Assembly (NCBI GenBank): GCA_022865845.1
Contig: JALHUC010000465.1
Coordinates: 1 to 11,466, forward strand
Length of the DNA stretch: 11,466 bases
Reading direction: 5' to 3'
From: a bacterium
GTDB taxonomy: Bacteria > BMS3Abin14
Part shown: positions 1-6,097 of the stretch, in pieces
How positions within the stretch are numbered: position 1 is the stretch's first letter
Layout: each line of letters opens with the position of its first letter
Program-made: the position numbers and the translations under genes
Notes under the pieces: model-generated
What the model was told of the DNA's origin: nothing
Seen by the model: only the letters and a program-made list of their open reading frames with translations
The model's database searches: none

Positions 1-236
1 CCGGTTATGACGCCGTCCCCCGGGATCTTCTGCTTCTCCATATCGAAATCGATGCAGCGGTGGGTCACGAACTTGTCCATCTCCACGAAGCTGCCCTCAT
101 CGAGAAAAAGGTTGACCCTCTCTCTGGCGGTAAGCTTACCGGCTTCGTGCTGCTTGGCTATGCGCTTTTCACCGCCGCCAAGCTCGGCCTGGACATCCTT
201 CTCTTTAAGCAGTTCAAACTTCTTTTCAAGGGACAT
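1..236 (-). CDS. Acyl-CoA carboxylase carboxyltransferase (PccB/MmdA type), N-terminus only
   Basis: Only the first 78 codons are in the window; the gene runs off the left edge. The start matches the carboxyltransferase subunit of biotin-dependent acyl-CoA carboxylases and of methylmalonyl-CoA decarboxylase: [20 protein letters not shown] at about residues 21-40, then a [14 protein letters not shown] segment, a THRC and a KIPGDGVIT stretch. These are the conserved opening blocks of the PccB/MmdA family. The family moves a carboxyl group between biotin and the alpha carbon of propionyl-CoA or a similar acyl-CoA. The ATG at 236 is chosen because GGAGG lies seven bases upstream; no other in-frame start fits. 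A candidate promoter sits at 295-323, so the gene is probably transcribed apart from the OMP gene. Whether it is a carboxylase, a sodium-pump decarboxylase or acts on another acyl-CoA cannot be told from the fragment. Confidence 0.9.
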   Translation of the reverse strand, partial: MSLEKKFELLKEKDVQAELGGGEKRIAKQHEAGKLTARERVNLFLDEGSFVEMDKFVTHRCIDFDMEKQKIPGDGVIT

Positions 237-294
237 AAGCCATCCTCCGGTCAGGGAATTGGAATATCAGGAGCCGGGGTCAAACAGAAGATTC

Positions 295-323
295 AGTATA
301 CAAAATACAATCCGGAACAACAA
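295..323 (-). promoter_or_regulatory. Candidate sigma70-type promoter for the carboxyltransferase gene
   Basis: On the minus strand a -35 TTGTTG (318-323) is followed after exactly 17 bases by a -10 TATACT (295-300). The start would fall near 288, giving a leader of about 50 bases before the ATG at 236. The -10 is good (5 of 6) but the -35 is weak (TTG only), so this is a sequence-match call. The spacer carries ACAATCCGGAA (plus strand, 307-317), which resembles half of the palindrome at the iclR promoter at 5903-5918. Confidence 0.45.
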
Positions 324-766
324 CATCGTTCATCGTTGACAGGGTCGCAAAAAATCCGGGCGGGATTGCCGTCATCGCCACCTCCGCGCTCCTTCTGCCG
401 TGGCTGAAACTATGGCGGACAGGCGCAATGACAACCGTTGCCGTCATCGCGAGCCATGGTTAAAGCGAAGCGATCCCGGGGCTGATTGCCGCGTCGCACG
501 CGTCCCTTCGACAGGCTCCTTTGGACAAGTTCAAGGCAGGTGGGACAGGCAGGGCAGGCGGGGACGCGGGGAAGATGAAAAGCTGATTTACCACGGCCAT
601 CGGCAGGTCATTGCGAGGCCCATGCCTTTCTATGGCCGCGGCAAGCCCGGGGAGTACAGAACGCAGAACACCGAACACAGGAGAAAGAACGCAGTTCCTG
701 TGAAAGCGGTAAAAGCATTAACAGGATGAACTGCTGGAAGAGGGAATAGTCAATAGTGAATAGAGA
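324..766. repeat. Gene-free stretch made of degraded dispersed repeats
   Basis: I see no credible gene here. The stretch at 441-500 (GTCATCGCGAG... GAAGCGATC... GATTGCCGCG) and the one at 607-658 (GTCATTGCGAGG... GGCCGCGGCAAGC) look like two diverged copies of the common 'GTCATTGCGAG / GCGGCAATC' intergenic repeat. Between them, 505-540 holds CCTTCGACAGGCTC and TTGGACAAGTTCAAGG, an imperfect match to another widespread repeat (CCTTCGACAAGCTCAGG type). At 657-693 there is a short-word repeat built from GAACGCAGAAC and CGAACACAG, and at 743-765 one built from AATAGTCAATAGTGAATAG. Family assignment is from memory, not from a search. Confidence 0.55.
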
Positions 767-784
767 AGGGGGCCGAAGCCCCCT
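767..784 (-). terminator. Rho-independent terminator with UUCG loop, after the OMP gene
   Basis: A perfect 7-bp stem AGGGGGC / GCCCCCT closes a TTCG loop when read on the minus strand, giving the extra-stable C(UUCG)G tetraloop. It begins 30 bases after the stop codon at 814. The tail (TTCTCTATT) is only moderately T-rich. On the plus strand the tail is TGTGTTTTA, so the element may work in both directions, though no plus-strand gene feeds into it. Confidence 0.75.
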
Positions 785-813
785 GTGTTTTATAAGTCCG
801 CCTGGCGCAGCCG

Positions 814-1365
814 CTACATGATGAAGTGGTAGTTGTACATGATGCTCAGCACGGAAGTTGAAGCGTCACCGACATCAGTCCAGATGACGCCACCCTGGTT
901 CACATCCACACTCCAGCTGTGGAACCTCAGTCCCACATCGAGGCTGTGACCAGGTGTGAAGTAGTAATCGAAACCACCGCCGAAAAAGATGGAACCGCCT
1001 TCGAAAGCGGTATTGTAATTGTCGTAATCCAGGACGTGACCGCCAAGACCGACAGTCAGGTAGGGGGCGAAGGGCTCAGAGCCCATGATGAACTCCGCGC
1101 CCATGGAGAAAAGACCGTAGGTCAGGTCGTCACCGTAGGGATCCTGGTGGGCGCTGGAACCCAGGATGAAGTCCAGGGCGAACCCGGGGCTGAAATTGTA
1201 GCCGAAGTTAAAAGCCAGTCCGCCCCCCGAGTCCACATCACTCAGGTCTCCCCCGAGGGACACCGATTCGATCCCTCCCCCGATGTACCAGGTCCCTGCA
1301 ATCGATGGCGCGGCAGCCATGAGCAGAACGGCCAACAGGATCGTTCCAACTTTCAGCGTTTTCAT
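814..1365 (-). CDS. Small outer-membrane beta-barrel protein (OmpW/OprF-like porin family)
   Basis: A 183-residue secreted protein. Residues 1-23 form a signal peptide: two lysines near the start (K2, K5), a hydrophobic core of TILLAVLLMAAAP, and an SIA|G signal peptidase I site after A23. The mature part alternates glycine- and aromatic-rich strands (WYIGGGIES, LAFNFGYNFSPGFALDFILG, FFGGGFDYYFTPG, LDVGLRFHSW, VLSIMYNYHF), the pattern of an eight-strand barrel of the OmpW/OmpA-like class. The C-terminal strand ends in YHFIM, so the usual terminal aromatic is two residues in (F181). The ATG at 1365 follows AAGGGGGATAAA. The gene stands alone with its own promoter (1407-1436) and terminator (767-784). 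Ligand or role is unknown; small barrels of this kind carry hydrophobic compounds or are structural. I found no sequence link to the CoA enzymes. Confidence 0.85.
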   Translation of the reverse strand: MKTLKVGTILLAVLLMAAAPSIAGTWYIGGGIESVSLGGDLSDVDSGGGLAFNFGYNFSPGFALDFILGSSAHQDPYGDDLTYGLFSMGAEFIMGSEPFAPYLTVGLGGHVLDYDNYNTAFEGGSIFFGGGFDYYFTPGHSLDVGLRFHSWSVDVNQGGVIWTDVGDASTSVLSIMYNYHFIM

Positions 1366-1406
1366 TTTATCCCCCTTTGGAATAGGCCCAACATACTTGT
1401 TAGCGA

Positions 1407-1436
1407 ATTATAGCAGAAGAAGGCAGGGAAAATCAG
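1407..1436 (-). promoter_or_regulatory. Promoter of the outer-membrane barrel gene
   Basis: On the minus strand there is a perfect TATAAT (1407-1412) with a weak -35 CTGATT (1431-1436) at 18-bp spacing. The predicted start is near 1400, giving a leader of about 35 bases that ends in the AAGGGGG ribosome binding site. The perfect -10 and short leader make this fairly convincing despite the poor -35. Confidence 0.6.
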
Positions 1437-1466
1437 TTCCAAGTTCCAGGTTCCTGGTTCCCAGGG
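1437..1466. repeat. Short-word repeat (TTCCAAG/TTCCAGG/TTCCTGG)
   Basis: Four tandem variants of a seven-base word occur here: TTCCAAG, TTCCAGG, TTCCTGG and TTCCCAGGG. The block directly abuts the -35 side of the OMP promoter. It belongs to the same style of sequence as the word repeats near 657, 743, 4804 and 7626. It encodes nothing I can recognise. Confidence 0.5.
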
Positions 1467-1734
1467 ACTTCACACCAAATATCAGGCACCGATCTTCCCA
1501 GGTGCTAGGTACTGGTCTATGTGAGGATTTCCGAAGGGTGATAATCCCGCCGACGGCGGACTTAATAATATCGCATTTGAATGGACCGCGCTTATCGGCG
1601 CAGGAGAATGGGTGAGATGCAAGGCCCGAGGGAGCGTGGGACCGGAGACGTACATAGCTGAGTACTTCGAGGATCACGCGCGACCGAGAACGCAGCAGAT
1701 TGCCCGTTATCGTGTGCCGCCCACAGAAAAGGTT
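1467..1734. repeat. Gene-free stretch with an apparent dispersed intergenic repeat at 1608-1722
   Basis: No real gene is visible between the iorB stop and the OMP promoter. At 1550-1563 a short GC hairpin (CCGCCGACGGCGG) is present. At 1608-1722 a block reads GGTGAGATGCAAGGCCCGAG, then GACCGGAGACGTAC...GTACTTCGAGGATCACG, then CGACCGAGAACGCAGCAGAT. Its wording resembles a repeat I recall as multicopy in Geobacter/Desulfuromonas-type intergenic DNA; this was not checked by search. It contains an imperfect dyad, CGTAC / GTACTTCG, at about 1649-1671. An 89-codon frame across this block is treated as spurious. Confidence 0.5.
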
Positions 1735-2328
1735 TTAGTTGTAGTCCTTTCCTGAGATAAATTCGTACCCCTTCCAAAACCCCTCTACGTTAATATCCGC
1801 CCCCCGCTGGATCGTCTCCCGGATCGTCCTGACGGCGGACTCCGTGTCGACGATGTTGGAAACAGCGACCAAAGCCCCAAGCATCACCATATTCAGGGTC
1901 TGGATATGTCCCACCTCCCGCGCGATCGTATCGGCAGGAATGAAGACAGGCTCCACTCCCCCTTCTCTGAACAGTTCAGTGATTGTATCTATGGTGGGAT
2001 ATCGATCCGGTGAAAGGGTGGAATGATAAGGCATCCTGGTCGCCTGGCTGATGAGGACCTTGCCGTCCTTCTTCAAATAAGGCACTGCGCGGAGGATCTC
2101 GGCGCATTCGAGCGAAAGGATAACATCGGCACAGCCGTGGGTTATTTTGGGACAGATACGGTCTCCGGCACGGATGTGGCTGCTCACAGAGCCCCCCAGT
2201 TGAGCCAGCCCTGAATGGACATAGAAACTGGGATTTTGCCCTTCTGCCAGCATGGCCTTGGCAAGGATATCCGAGAAAAGTACGATCCCCTGTCCACCGA
2301 TCCCGGCGGCAACGACGTTAAATTCCAA
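1735..2328 (-). CDS. iorB: Indolepyruvate:ferredoxin oxidoreductase, beta subunit
   Basis: A 197-residue protein, the usual size for IorB, the gamma/beta-type subunit of 2-oxoacid:ferredoxin oxidoreductases. The N-terminus shows AAGIGGQGIV with the diagnostic GxGGQG (9-14), followed by YVHSGLAQLGGSVSSHIR and a C-terminal TLNMVMLGAL block, all family hallmarks. With IorA it converts aryl pyruvates plus CoA to aryl-acetyl-CoA, CO2 and reduced ferredoxin in the cytoplasm. Translation starts at a TTG (2326-2328). GGAGG lies seven bases upstream and the family N-terminus begins exactly there, so the rare start is well supported. The frame overlaps the end of iorA by 11 bases, which implies translational coupling and equal output of the two subunits. 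No clear terminator follows the stop at 1735. Confidence 0.95.
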   Translation of the reverse strand: MEFNVVAAGIGGQGIVLFSDILAKAMLAEGQNPSFYVHSGLAQLGGSVSSHIRAGDRICPKITHGCADVILSLECAEILRAVPYLKKDGKVLISQATRMPYHSTLSPDRYPTIDTITELFREGGVEPVFIPADTIAREVGHIQTLNMVMLGALVAVSNIVDTESAVRTIRETIQRGADINVEGFWKGYEFISGKDYN

Positions 2329-4201
2329 TCCTTTTCCTCCTGATCTTCAAGGGGCTGCTGCGAATCGCAGCGCTGGGACAATAGTTGACGCAAAGGCCGC
2401 AGCTCTGGCAGTCCTCCTGGTTGATCCTGACATCGTCTCCATCCCGGATTATCGCCGGACAGGCCAACGCTTCGATACAGGTACGTTCACACCCTTCAAA
2501 TCCTTGGCACTTTTTCGGATTGACGCGCACCGCAAGATCCCAGGTTCTGGGCTGGCGGGCTACACAGGGCCCCCGGAGTATCAGTACGTTCACTCCACGG
2601 GCGGTCAACAGCTTTTTGTAGGCGCGAATAGACTTTTTCAGTTTGTAGGGGTTGACCACCTTTACAGAGTTCACACCAAATCCCCGGGAGATCTTTTCGA
2701 TGGGGATGCGGACCGTATCGCCGCCCAGGGTGCCGAAATTACTCTGGTAACCGGTCATGGCTGCCCAATTGTTATCCAGGATGACAACAGGCATATCCTG
2801 CCCGGTAGCTACCGCGTTGATCATGGGGGAAATACCGGAATGGTAGAAGGTCCCGTCGCCCAAGGTAGCTACCACCGGTTTTTTCATGCCGGCCTCAATA
2901 AAACCTTCCGCGAGACCGATGCTGCTGCCCATGGAAACTTCTGTCCAGCAGATGGAGAACGGTTCGTTGATGCCCAGAACAGTGCAGCCGATGTCACCGG
3001 TGACGACGATCTCAGAAGGATCCATCCCGAGCTCTTTCATAGCCTTGATCATGGCATAATAGGAGTTGCGGTGAGGGCAGCCGGAACAGAAGGTCAGCAG
3101 GCGCTCAACCTTAAGAGATTCGGCCTTTTCATTAATATCCAGGCCGGGGCAGGCTTCTATCTTCTCACCGAGAACATATGAAAGTGCTTCACGGACCTGG
3201 TCAGGTGAGAGGTCCCCAACCCTGGGGACCAGGCCATCCTCCTTGCCGAACACAAAGGGAGGGTTCTCCATCATGCTTGCCTGAACTCTGACCCCGTTCT
3301 CAATAATGGGTTCCAATTCCTCCAGGACCAGGACCCGTTCGGTGCTCTCCAGGGTCTTCCTTATCTTGTCCCCGGGAATCGGATGGGCCGTGGAAACCTT
3401 GAGGCGTGTCAGATCCAGGTCATGTTTTTCCAGGACCTCCATCAGGTAGTCCCACGCGAGAGAGGAAGCGATGACACCTACCTTGGTCCCCTTTTCAGTA
3501 AGGATATTGAGGTGGTCCGCGACAGTGGCCGTTTTCTTAACCCGATCAAGAGCTTCCTGATGCTGTTTCCGACACCGGATGGATCCCGCTTTGGTGTATT
3601 TATCTATATTGAAATCGAAGTGGGCCTTCTGACGCAGGCGGCGGACCTCGCCCAGGGTCACCTTGCTGTAGGTGTTGGACAGAACTGTCGTACTGCGAAG
3701 GAAAACCGGGCCGCCTATCTCCTCTGAAAGTTCGAAAGCATACCTGGTAAAATCCAGCAGCTCCTGGGGATTAGCGGGAACCAGCATGGGAGCTGAAGAC
3801 AGAAGAGCGTAGTATCTCGAGTCCTGCTCAACCATCCCGTAATAGACGTTGGGATCATCACCAACGTAGATGACCAACCCCCCTACGGTGCCGGAAGCAG
3901 CCACCGAAAGGATAGAGTCGGAGGCTACGTTCAGCCCTGACATCTTCATGGTAACGAGAGTTCTGAGACCCGCCCAGGAATTGCCAGTTGCAATATCAAA
4001 GGCAACCTTTTCGTTTATGGCCCACCTGGCCTGGATCGGGGAATCCACAGACTTGAGAATCTCGATGACCGGGGTGGTGGGAGTACCCGGATACCCGGTG
4101 ACCAGGGATACACCGGCCTCGACACAACCACGCGCAATTGATTCATTCCCGGAGAAAAGAACGTCGGCACCTGGGCTGTCAATGGTGATGAAGGATTTCA
4201 T
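2318..4201 (-). CDS. iorA: Indolepyruvate:ferredoxin oxidoreductase, alpha subunit
   Basis: A 627-residue, full-length IorA. The pyrimidine-binding half opens with SGNESIARG and GYPGTPTTP (about 17-44). The linker domain spans about 240-300. The thiamine diphosphate half has FCSGCPHRNSYY (371-382), TGDIGC (401-406), the GDG...NN motif (448-450, 477-478) and LGDGTFYHSGI. The C-terminus is a two-cluster ferredoxin domain: C565, C571, C575, C581-P, then the canonical C598-x2-C601-x2-C604-x3-C608-P. The first set has unusual spacing (see findings). The enzyme decarboxylates indole-, phenyl- or hydroxyphenylpyruvate and passes electrons to ferredoxin. The ATG at 4201 lies nine bases past the stop of the upstream hydrolase and has no clear Shine-Dalgarno, so it probably depends on reinitiation by ribosomes finishing that gene. 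Confidence 0.96.
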   Translation of the reverse strand: MKSFITIDSPGADVLFSGNESIARGCVEAGVSLVTGYPGTPTTPVIEILKSVDSPIQARWAINEKVAFDIATGNSWAGLRTLVTMKMSGLNVASDSILSVAASGTVGGLVIYVGDDPNVYYGMVEQDSRYYALLSSAPMLVPANPQELLDFTRYAFELSEEIGGPVFLRSTTVLSNTYSKVTLGEVRRLRQKAHFDFNIDKYTKAGSIRCRKQHQEALDRVKKTATVADHLNILTEKGTKVGVIASSLAWDYLMEVLEKHDLDLTRLKVSTAHPIPGDKIRKTLESTERVLVLEELEPIIENGVRVQASMMENPPFVFGKEDGLVPRVGDLSPDQVREALSYVLGEKIEACPGLDINEKAESLKVERLLTFCSGCPHRNSYYAMIKAMKELGMDPSEIVVTGDIGCTVLGINEPFSICWTEVSMGSSIGLAEGFIEAGMKKPVVATLGDGTFYHSGISPMINAVATGQDMPVVILDNNWAAMTGYQSNFGTLGGDTVRIPIEKISRGFGVNSVKVVNPYKLKKSIRAYKKLLTARGVNVLILRGPCVARQPRTWDLAVRVNPKKCQGFEGCERTCIEALACPAIIRDGDDVRINQEDCQSCGLCVNYCPSAAIRSSPLKIRRKRIGI

Positions 4202-4210
4202 AAAAGAGGG

Positions 4211-4765
4211 TTATTTGAGCAGAGATGATATTTCTTTGAACTGAGATGTCCCTGCCTTCTCGAGGATCTGAAAAGCGACGGTTTCGGAGGAGGTTATAAC
4301 AGCGCCCGCCCGCTCCATGAACCTCATCGCAGCGTCCCGGTTTCCATCAATGCGGGAGCAGACAGCATCCCATGGAAGATGCACGGTGTAGCCCATATCC
4401 AGCAGGTCTGTGGCGGTCTGAAGAACACAGATATGAGCCTCCATGCCGGTGAGGATAACCTTGCGCCGGCCAAGTGCATCGAGAGCGCGGGTGAACGGCT
4501 CCTCGCCGCAACAGGAGAAATAGATCTTTTCCACCGGCTCCACACCCGCAAGCTCTGATGAAAGAGCTTCCACTGTGGGGCCAAGACCTTTCGTGTACTG
4601 CTGGGTCAGGATAATGGGAATGTCATGCAGTTTCGCAGCACGGATGAGAACACCGATAGCGGCCTCCACCTGCTGGCGCCTATCCATTACCCTGGCCAGC
4701 CTCTCCTGGACATCGACCACTACCAGAACTGCTTCGGACGCTTTGAGCCTCATTTTATCGATCAT
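4211..4765 (-). CDS. Isochorismatase-family cysteine hydrolase
   Basis: A 184-residue protein of the isochorismatase-like hydrolase superfamily (YcaC/nicotinamidase relatives). The Asp-Lys-Cys triad is visible: D18 in VVVDVQ, K80 in PVEKIYFS, and C113 in TGMEAHICVLQTA, with the usual HICV context. The family cleaves amides, carbamates or vinyl ethers through the cysteine; the substrate here is unknown. The absence of an extra carrier-protein domain and the short length argue against a siderophore isochorismatase. The ATG at 4765 is preferred over one four codons later because GAGG sits six bases before it. It is the first gene of a compact set with iorA and iorB (nine-base gap), which suggests a linked job, perhaps clearing an amide or by-product of aromatic amino acid breakdown. 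That role is inference only. Confidence 0.88.
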   Translation of the reverse strand: MIDKMRLKASEAVLVVVDVQERLARVMDRRQQVEAAIGVLIRAAKLHDIPIILTQQYTKGLGPTVEALSSELAGVEPVEKIYFSCCGEEPFTRALDALGRRKVILTGMEAHICVLQTATDLLDMGYTVHLPWDAVCSRIDGNRDAAMRFMERAGAVITSSETVAFQILEKAGTSQFKEISSLLK

Positions 4766-4781
4766 TTTTTACCTCAGGAAA

Positions 4782-4795
4782 AACGGTGGACCGTT
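4782..4795. promoter_or_regulatory. Perfect 6-2-6 palindrome upstream of the hydrolase-ior genes
   Basis: AACGGT-GG-ACCGTT is a perfect inverted repeat with a two-base centre, 17 bases before the start codon at 4765. It could be an operator for an IclR-type regulator, or a small hairpin in the mRNA leader. I could not find a convincing promoter in the 114 bases between the iclR stop and this gene, so transcription may come from the iclR promoter at 5914-5942. Confidence 0.35.
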
Positions 4796-4803
4796 AATTC
4801 CAC

Positions 4804-4880
4804 ATTGAGCATTCAGGATTGAGCATTGAAAAGCGGAATAGCACCAATTAATCCTCAATCCTCAATTCGCAATACTCAAT
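4804..4880. repeat. Imperfect 25-bp inverted repeat made of ATTGAG words
   Basis: The left arm (4804-4828) and right arm (4856-4880) are inverted copies matching at 20 of 25 positions. Both are built from ATTGAG, CATT and GGATTG words. The loop is 27 bases. The right arm reaches the last base of the iclR stop codon at 4880. On the minus-strand transcript it would fold as a long mismatched hairpin between iclR and the hydrolase gene. It has no T-tract, so it is more likely a repeat element than a classic terminator. Confidence 0.65.
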
Positions 4881-5686
4881 TACTCGCTTTTCGCTTCAAG
4901 TGAATCGTAGCCAAGGCGGTTGGAAATTTCCTCGCACGCCCTCTTGATCAAGGGGACGTACTCTTTCCTGATCTGTTCCACACTCATGCGCACCGAGGGA
5001 GCTGATATGGAAATGCCTCCCACAGCCTTGCGTGTATAGTCGAAAATGGGAGCACCGACACACCTTACACCCTCATCCCACTCTTCATCGTCCACCGCAT
5101 ACCCGAGTTCCTTGACGAGGACCAGGTGTTCCATGAGTTTTTCCCGATCGGCGATCGTATTGGGCGTGAACTTTTTCAGCTCTTTTTTGCCCAGAACCTC
5201 ATTGATCGTTTCCGATGTCTCGTATGCTAACTGGGCTTTTCCTATGGCGGCGCAGTAGGTGGGCACACGGCACCCGACACGGGAGAGAACACGCACAGTG
5301 TGGTTGGATTCCACCACGTCAAGGTAGAAAGCGTACCGGTCCTTCAATATGCCGATATAGACGTTCTCGTTAACCTTATTGTTAAGTTCCTCCATTACAG
5401 GGCGAGCTACCCGCAGAAGGCCCGTATGGCGAATATAGGTCTGCCCCAACTCCAAAGTTCCGAGGCCCAGACGATAGTTGTCAGTTGCCCGGTTTTGCTC
5501 TATGTATCCCCTGCTCTCGAGGGTCGCAAGAATACGAAAAATGTTGTTTTTGTGAAGCTTTAGCCTGCGTGACAGTTCAGTTATCCCCAGTTCATCCTCT
5601 TCCGCGTGGAACGCTTCCAGAACGTCCAGAGCATGATCCACCGACAAGATAATGTAATCAGATTTTTTCCTTTTGGTCTGGGTCAT
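4880..5686 (-). CDS. IclR-family transcriptional regulator (paralogue 1)
   Basis: A 268-residue IclR protein. Residues about 12-75 are the winged helix-turn-helix, including GITELSRRLKLHKNNIFR and LATLESRGYIEQN. Residues about 85-260 are the IclR effector-binding domain, with YCAAIGKAQLAY (144-155) and the signature GYAVDDEEW followed by GVRCVGAPIFDY (195-217; C209 conserved). An upstream in-frame ATG would add 14 residues, but the ATG at 5686 has GGAGG five bases ahead and matches the start of the paralogue, so it is preferred. The effector is probably a small acid or aromatic compound, as is usual for the family. It lies directly upstream of the hydrolase-iorAB genes and is the likeliest regulator of them. 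The leader is long, about 220 bases. Its recognition helix is nearly identical to that of paralogue 2. Confidence 0.95.
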   Translation of the reverse strand: MTQTKRKKSDYIILSVDHALDVLEAFHAEEDELGITELSRRLKLHKNNIFRILATLESRGYIEQNRATDNYRLGLGTLELGQTYIRHTGLLRVARPVMEELNNKVNENVYIGILKDRYAFYLDVVESNHTVRVLSRVGCRVPTYCAAIGKAQLAYETSETINEVLGKKELKKFTPNTIADREKLMEHLVLVKELGYAVDDEEWDEGVRCVGAPIFDYTRKAVGGISISAPSVRMSVEQIRKEYVPLIKRACEEISNRLGYDSLEAKSE

Positions 5687-5902
5687 ATCTCCCTCCGTAC
5701 AGGACCCAAAGTGGCGATAATTGAGCATTCAACCGAACGCTCCGTGCCACCGGCGTCGCATACCCTGCCGGGTTCTACAGGGATGTTCATCGGCCAGAAG
5801 TCCCTCCCCCAAAGGCAACGATAGTGTTAACTTCCCTACCGCTTTGGCCCTGGATCAGTAACATCAGCCAGAAAATTAATTTTGAGATCGAATCGTAATT
5901 TG
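5687..5902. other. Long 5' leader of iclR paralogue 1
   Basis: If transcription starts near 5907, about 220 bases precede the start codon. I see no gene and no riboswitch that I recognise. It does hold a perfect 12-bp palindrome AAAATTAATTTT at 5872-5883, about 25-35 bases past the predicted start, which is a second operator candidate. A short stem CCCTG / CAGGG lies near 5763-5783. Confidence 0.4.
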
Positions 5903-5918
5903 ACAATCCTGGAATTGT
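5903..5918. promoter_or_regulatory. Candidate operator overlapping the -10 of iclR paralogue 1
   Basis: The plus strand reads ACAATCCTGGAATTGT, an inverted repeat with perfect ACAAT / ATTGT outer arms and 12 of 16 positions symmetric. It covers the -10 element and the predicted transcription start, the position expected for a site of self-repression by an IclR regulator. A similar half, ACAATCCGGAA, occurs in the spacer of the carboxyltransferase promoter (307-317). This is pattern recognition only. Confidence 0.4.
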
Positions 5919-5942
5919 ATTGGTGGTAGAAAGATAAGTCAA
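5914..5942 (-). promoter_or_regulatory. Sigma70-type promoter for iclR paralogue 1 (and perhaps hydrolase-iorAB)
   Basis: On the minus strand there is TTGACT (-35, 5937-5942), exactly 17 bases, then TACAAT (-10, 5914-5919); each matches consensus at 5 of 6 positions. It is the best promoter match in the window. It lies two bases downstream of a perfect 18-bp inverted repeat (5945-5987), which would insulate it from transcription arriving from the right. Confidence 0.72.
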
Positions 5943-5944
5943 GA

Positions 5945-5987
5945 ACCCTGAAACGGCAGCAGATTTAACCTGCTGCCGTTTCAGGGT
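5945..5987. repeat. Perfect 18-bp inverted repeat between the two iclR genes
   Basis: Arms 5945-5962 and 5970-5987 pair perfectly over 18 bp around a seven-base loop (ATTTAAC); the core is CCCTGAAACGGCAGCAG. No run of T follows on either strand (TTCTTGACTT on the minus strand), so it is not a textbook terminator. It immediately abuts the -35 element of the iclR paralogue 1 promoter and lies about 85 bases past the terminator of paralogue 2. It may act as a back-up terminator or transcript-end stabiliser. Confidence 0.8.
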
Positions 5988-6070
5988 CTGGATAATGTTC
6001 TCTGGGCTTAAGACACATTATTTACAGAATCAATTTAATGTCAGGATTTCGCAAGCGGAGGATGCAACAT

Positions 6071-6095
6071 AAAAAAACCGAGCATAACCCGGTTT
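6071..6095 (-). terminator. Rho-independent terminator of iclR paralogue 2
   Basis: On the minus strand, AAACCGGG and CTCGGTTT pair as an 8-bp stem with one G-T pair around a TTATG loop. The stem's last three T's plus four more make a seven-T tail (6071-6077). It begins two bases after the stop codon at 6098. Confidence 0.85.
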
Positions 6096-6097
6096 CT

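Noticed and set aside
336..341. Perfect TTGACA on the plus strand
   Set aside because: No -10 element follows at 16-18 bp and no plus-strand gene lies downstream.
400..729. Plus- and minus-strand frames of 72-109 codons in the left gap
   Set aside because: They cover degraded intergenic repeats, and the peptide includes the LNLSKG-type string typical of translated repeat DNA.
1408..1677. 89-codon minus-strand open frame between iorB and the OMP gene
   Set aside because: It crosses the dispersed repeat and the word repeat and ends within the OMP promoter; its peptide looks like the spurious products often annotated from such repeats.
2252..3181. 309-codon open frame on the plus strand
   Set aside because: It lies wholly antisense to iorA/iorB, has no family-like sequence and no ribosome binding site; the opposite strand encodes a full-length conserved enzyme.
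4804..4880. Possible CRISPR-like array of regularly spaced repeats
   Set aside because: The words are 6-10 bases, not 23-37, the spacing is irregular, there are no unique spacers, and no cas gene is near.
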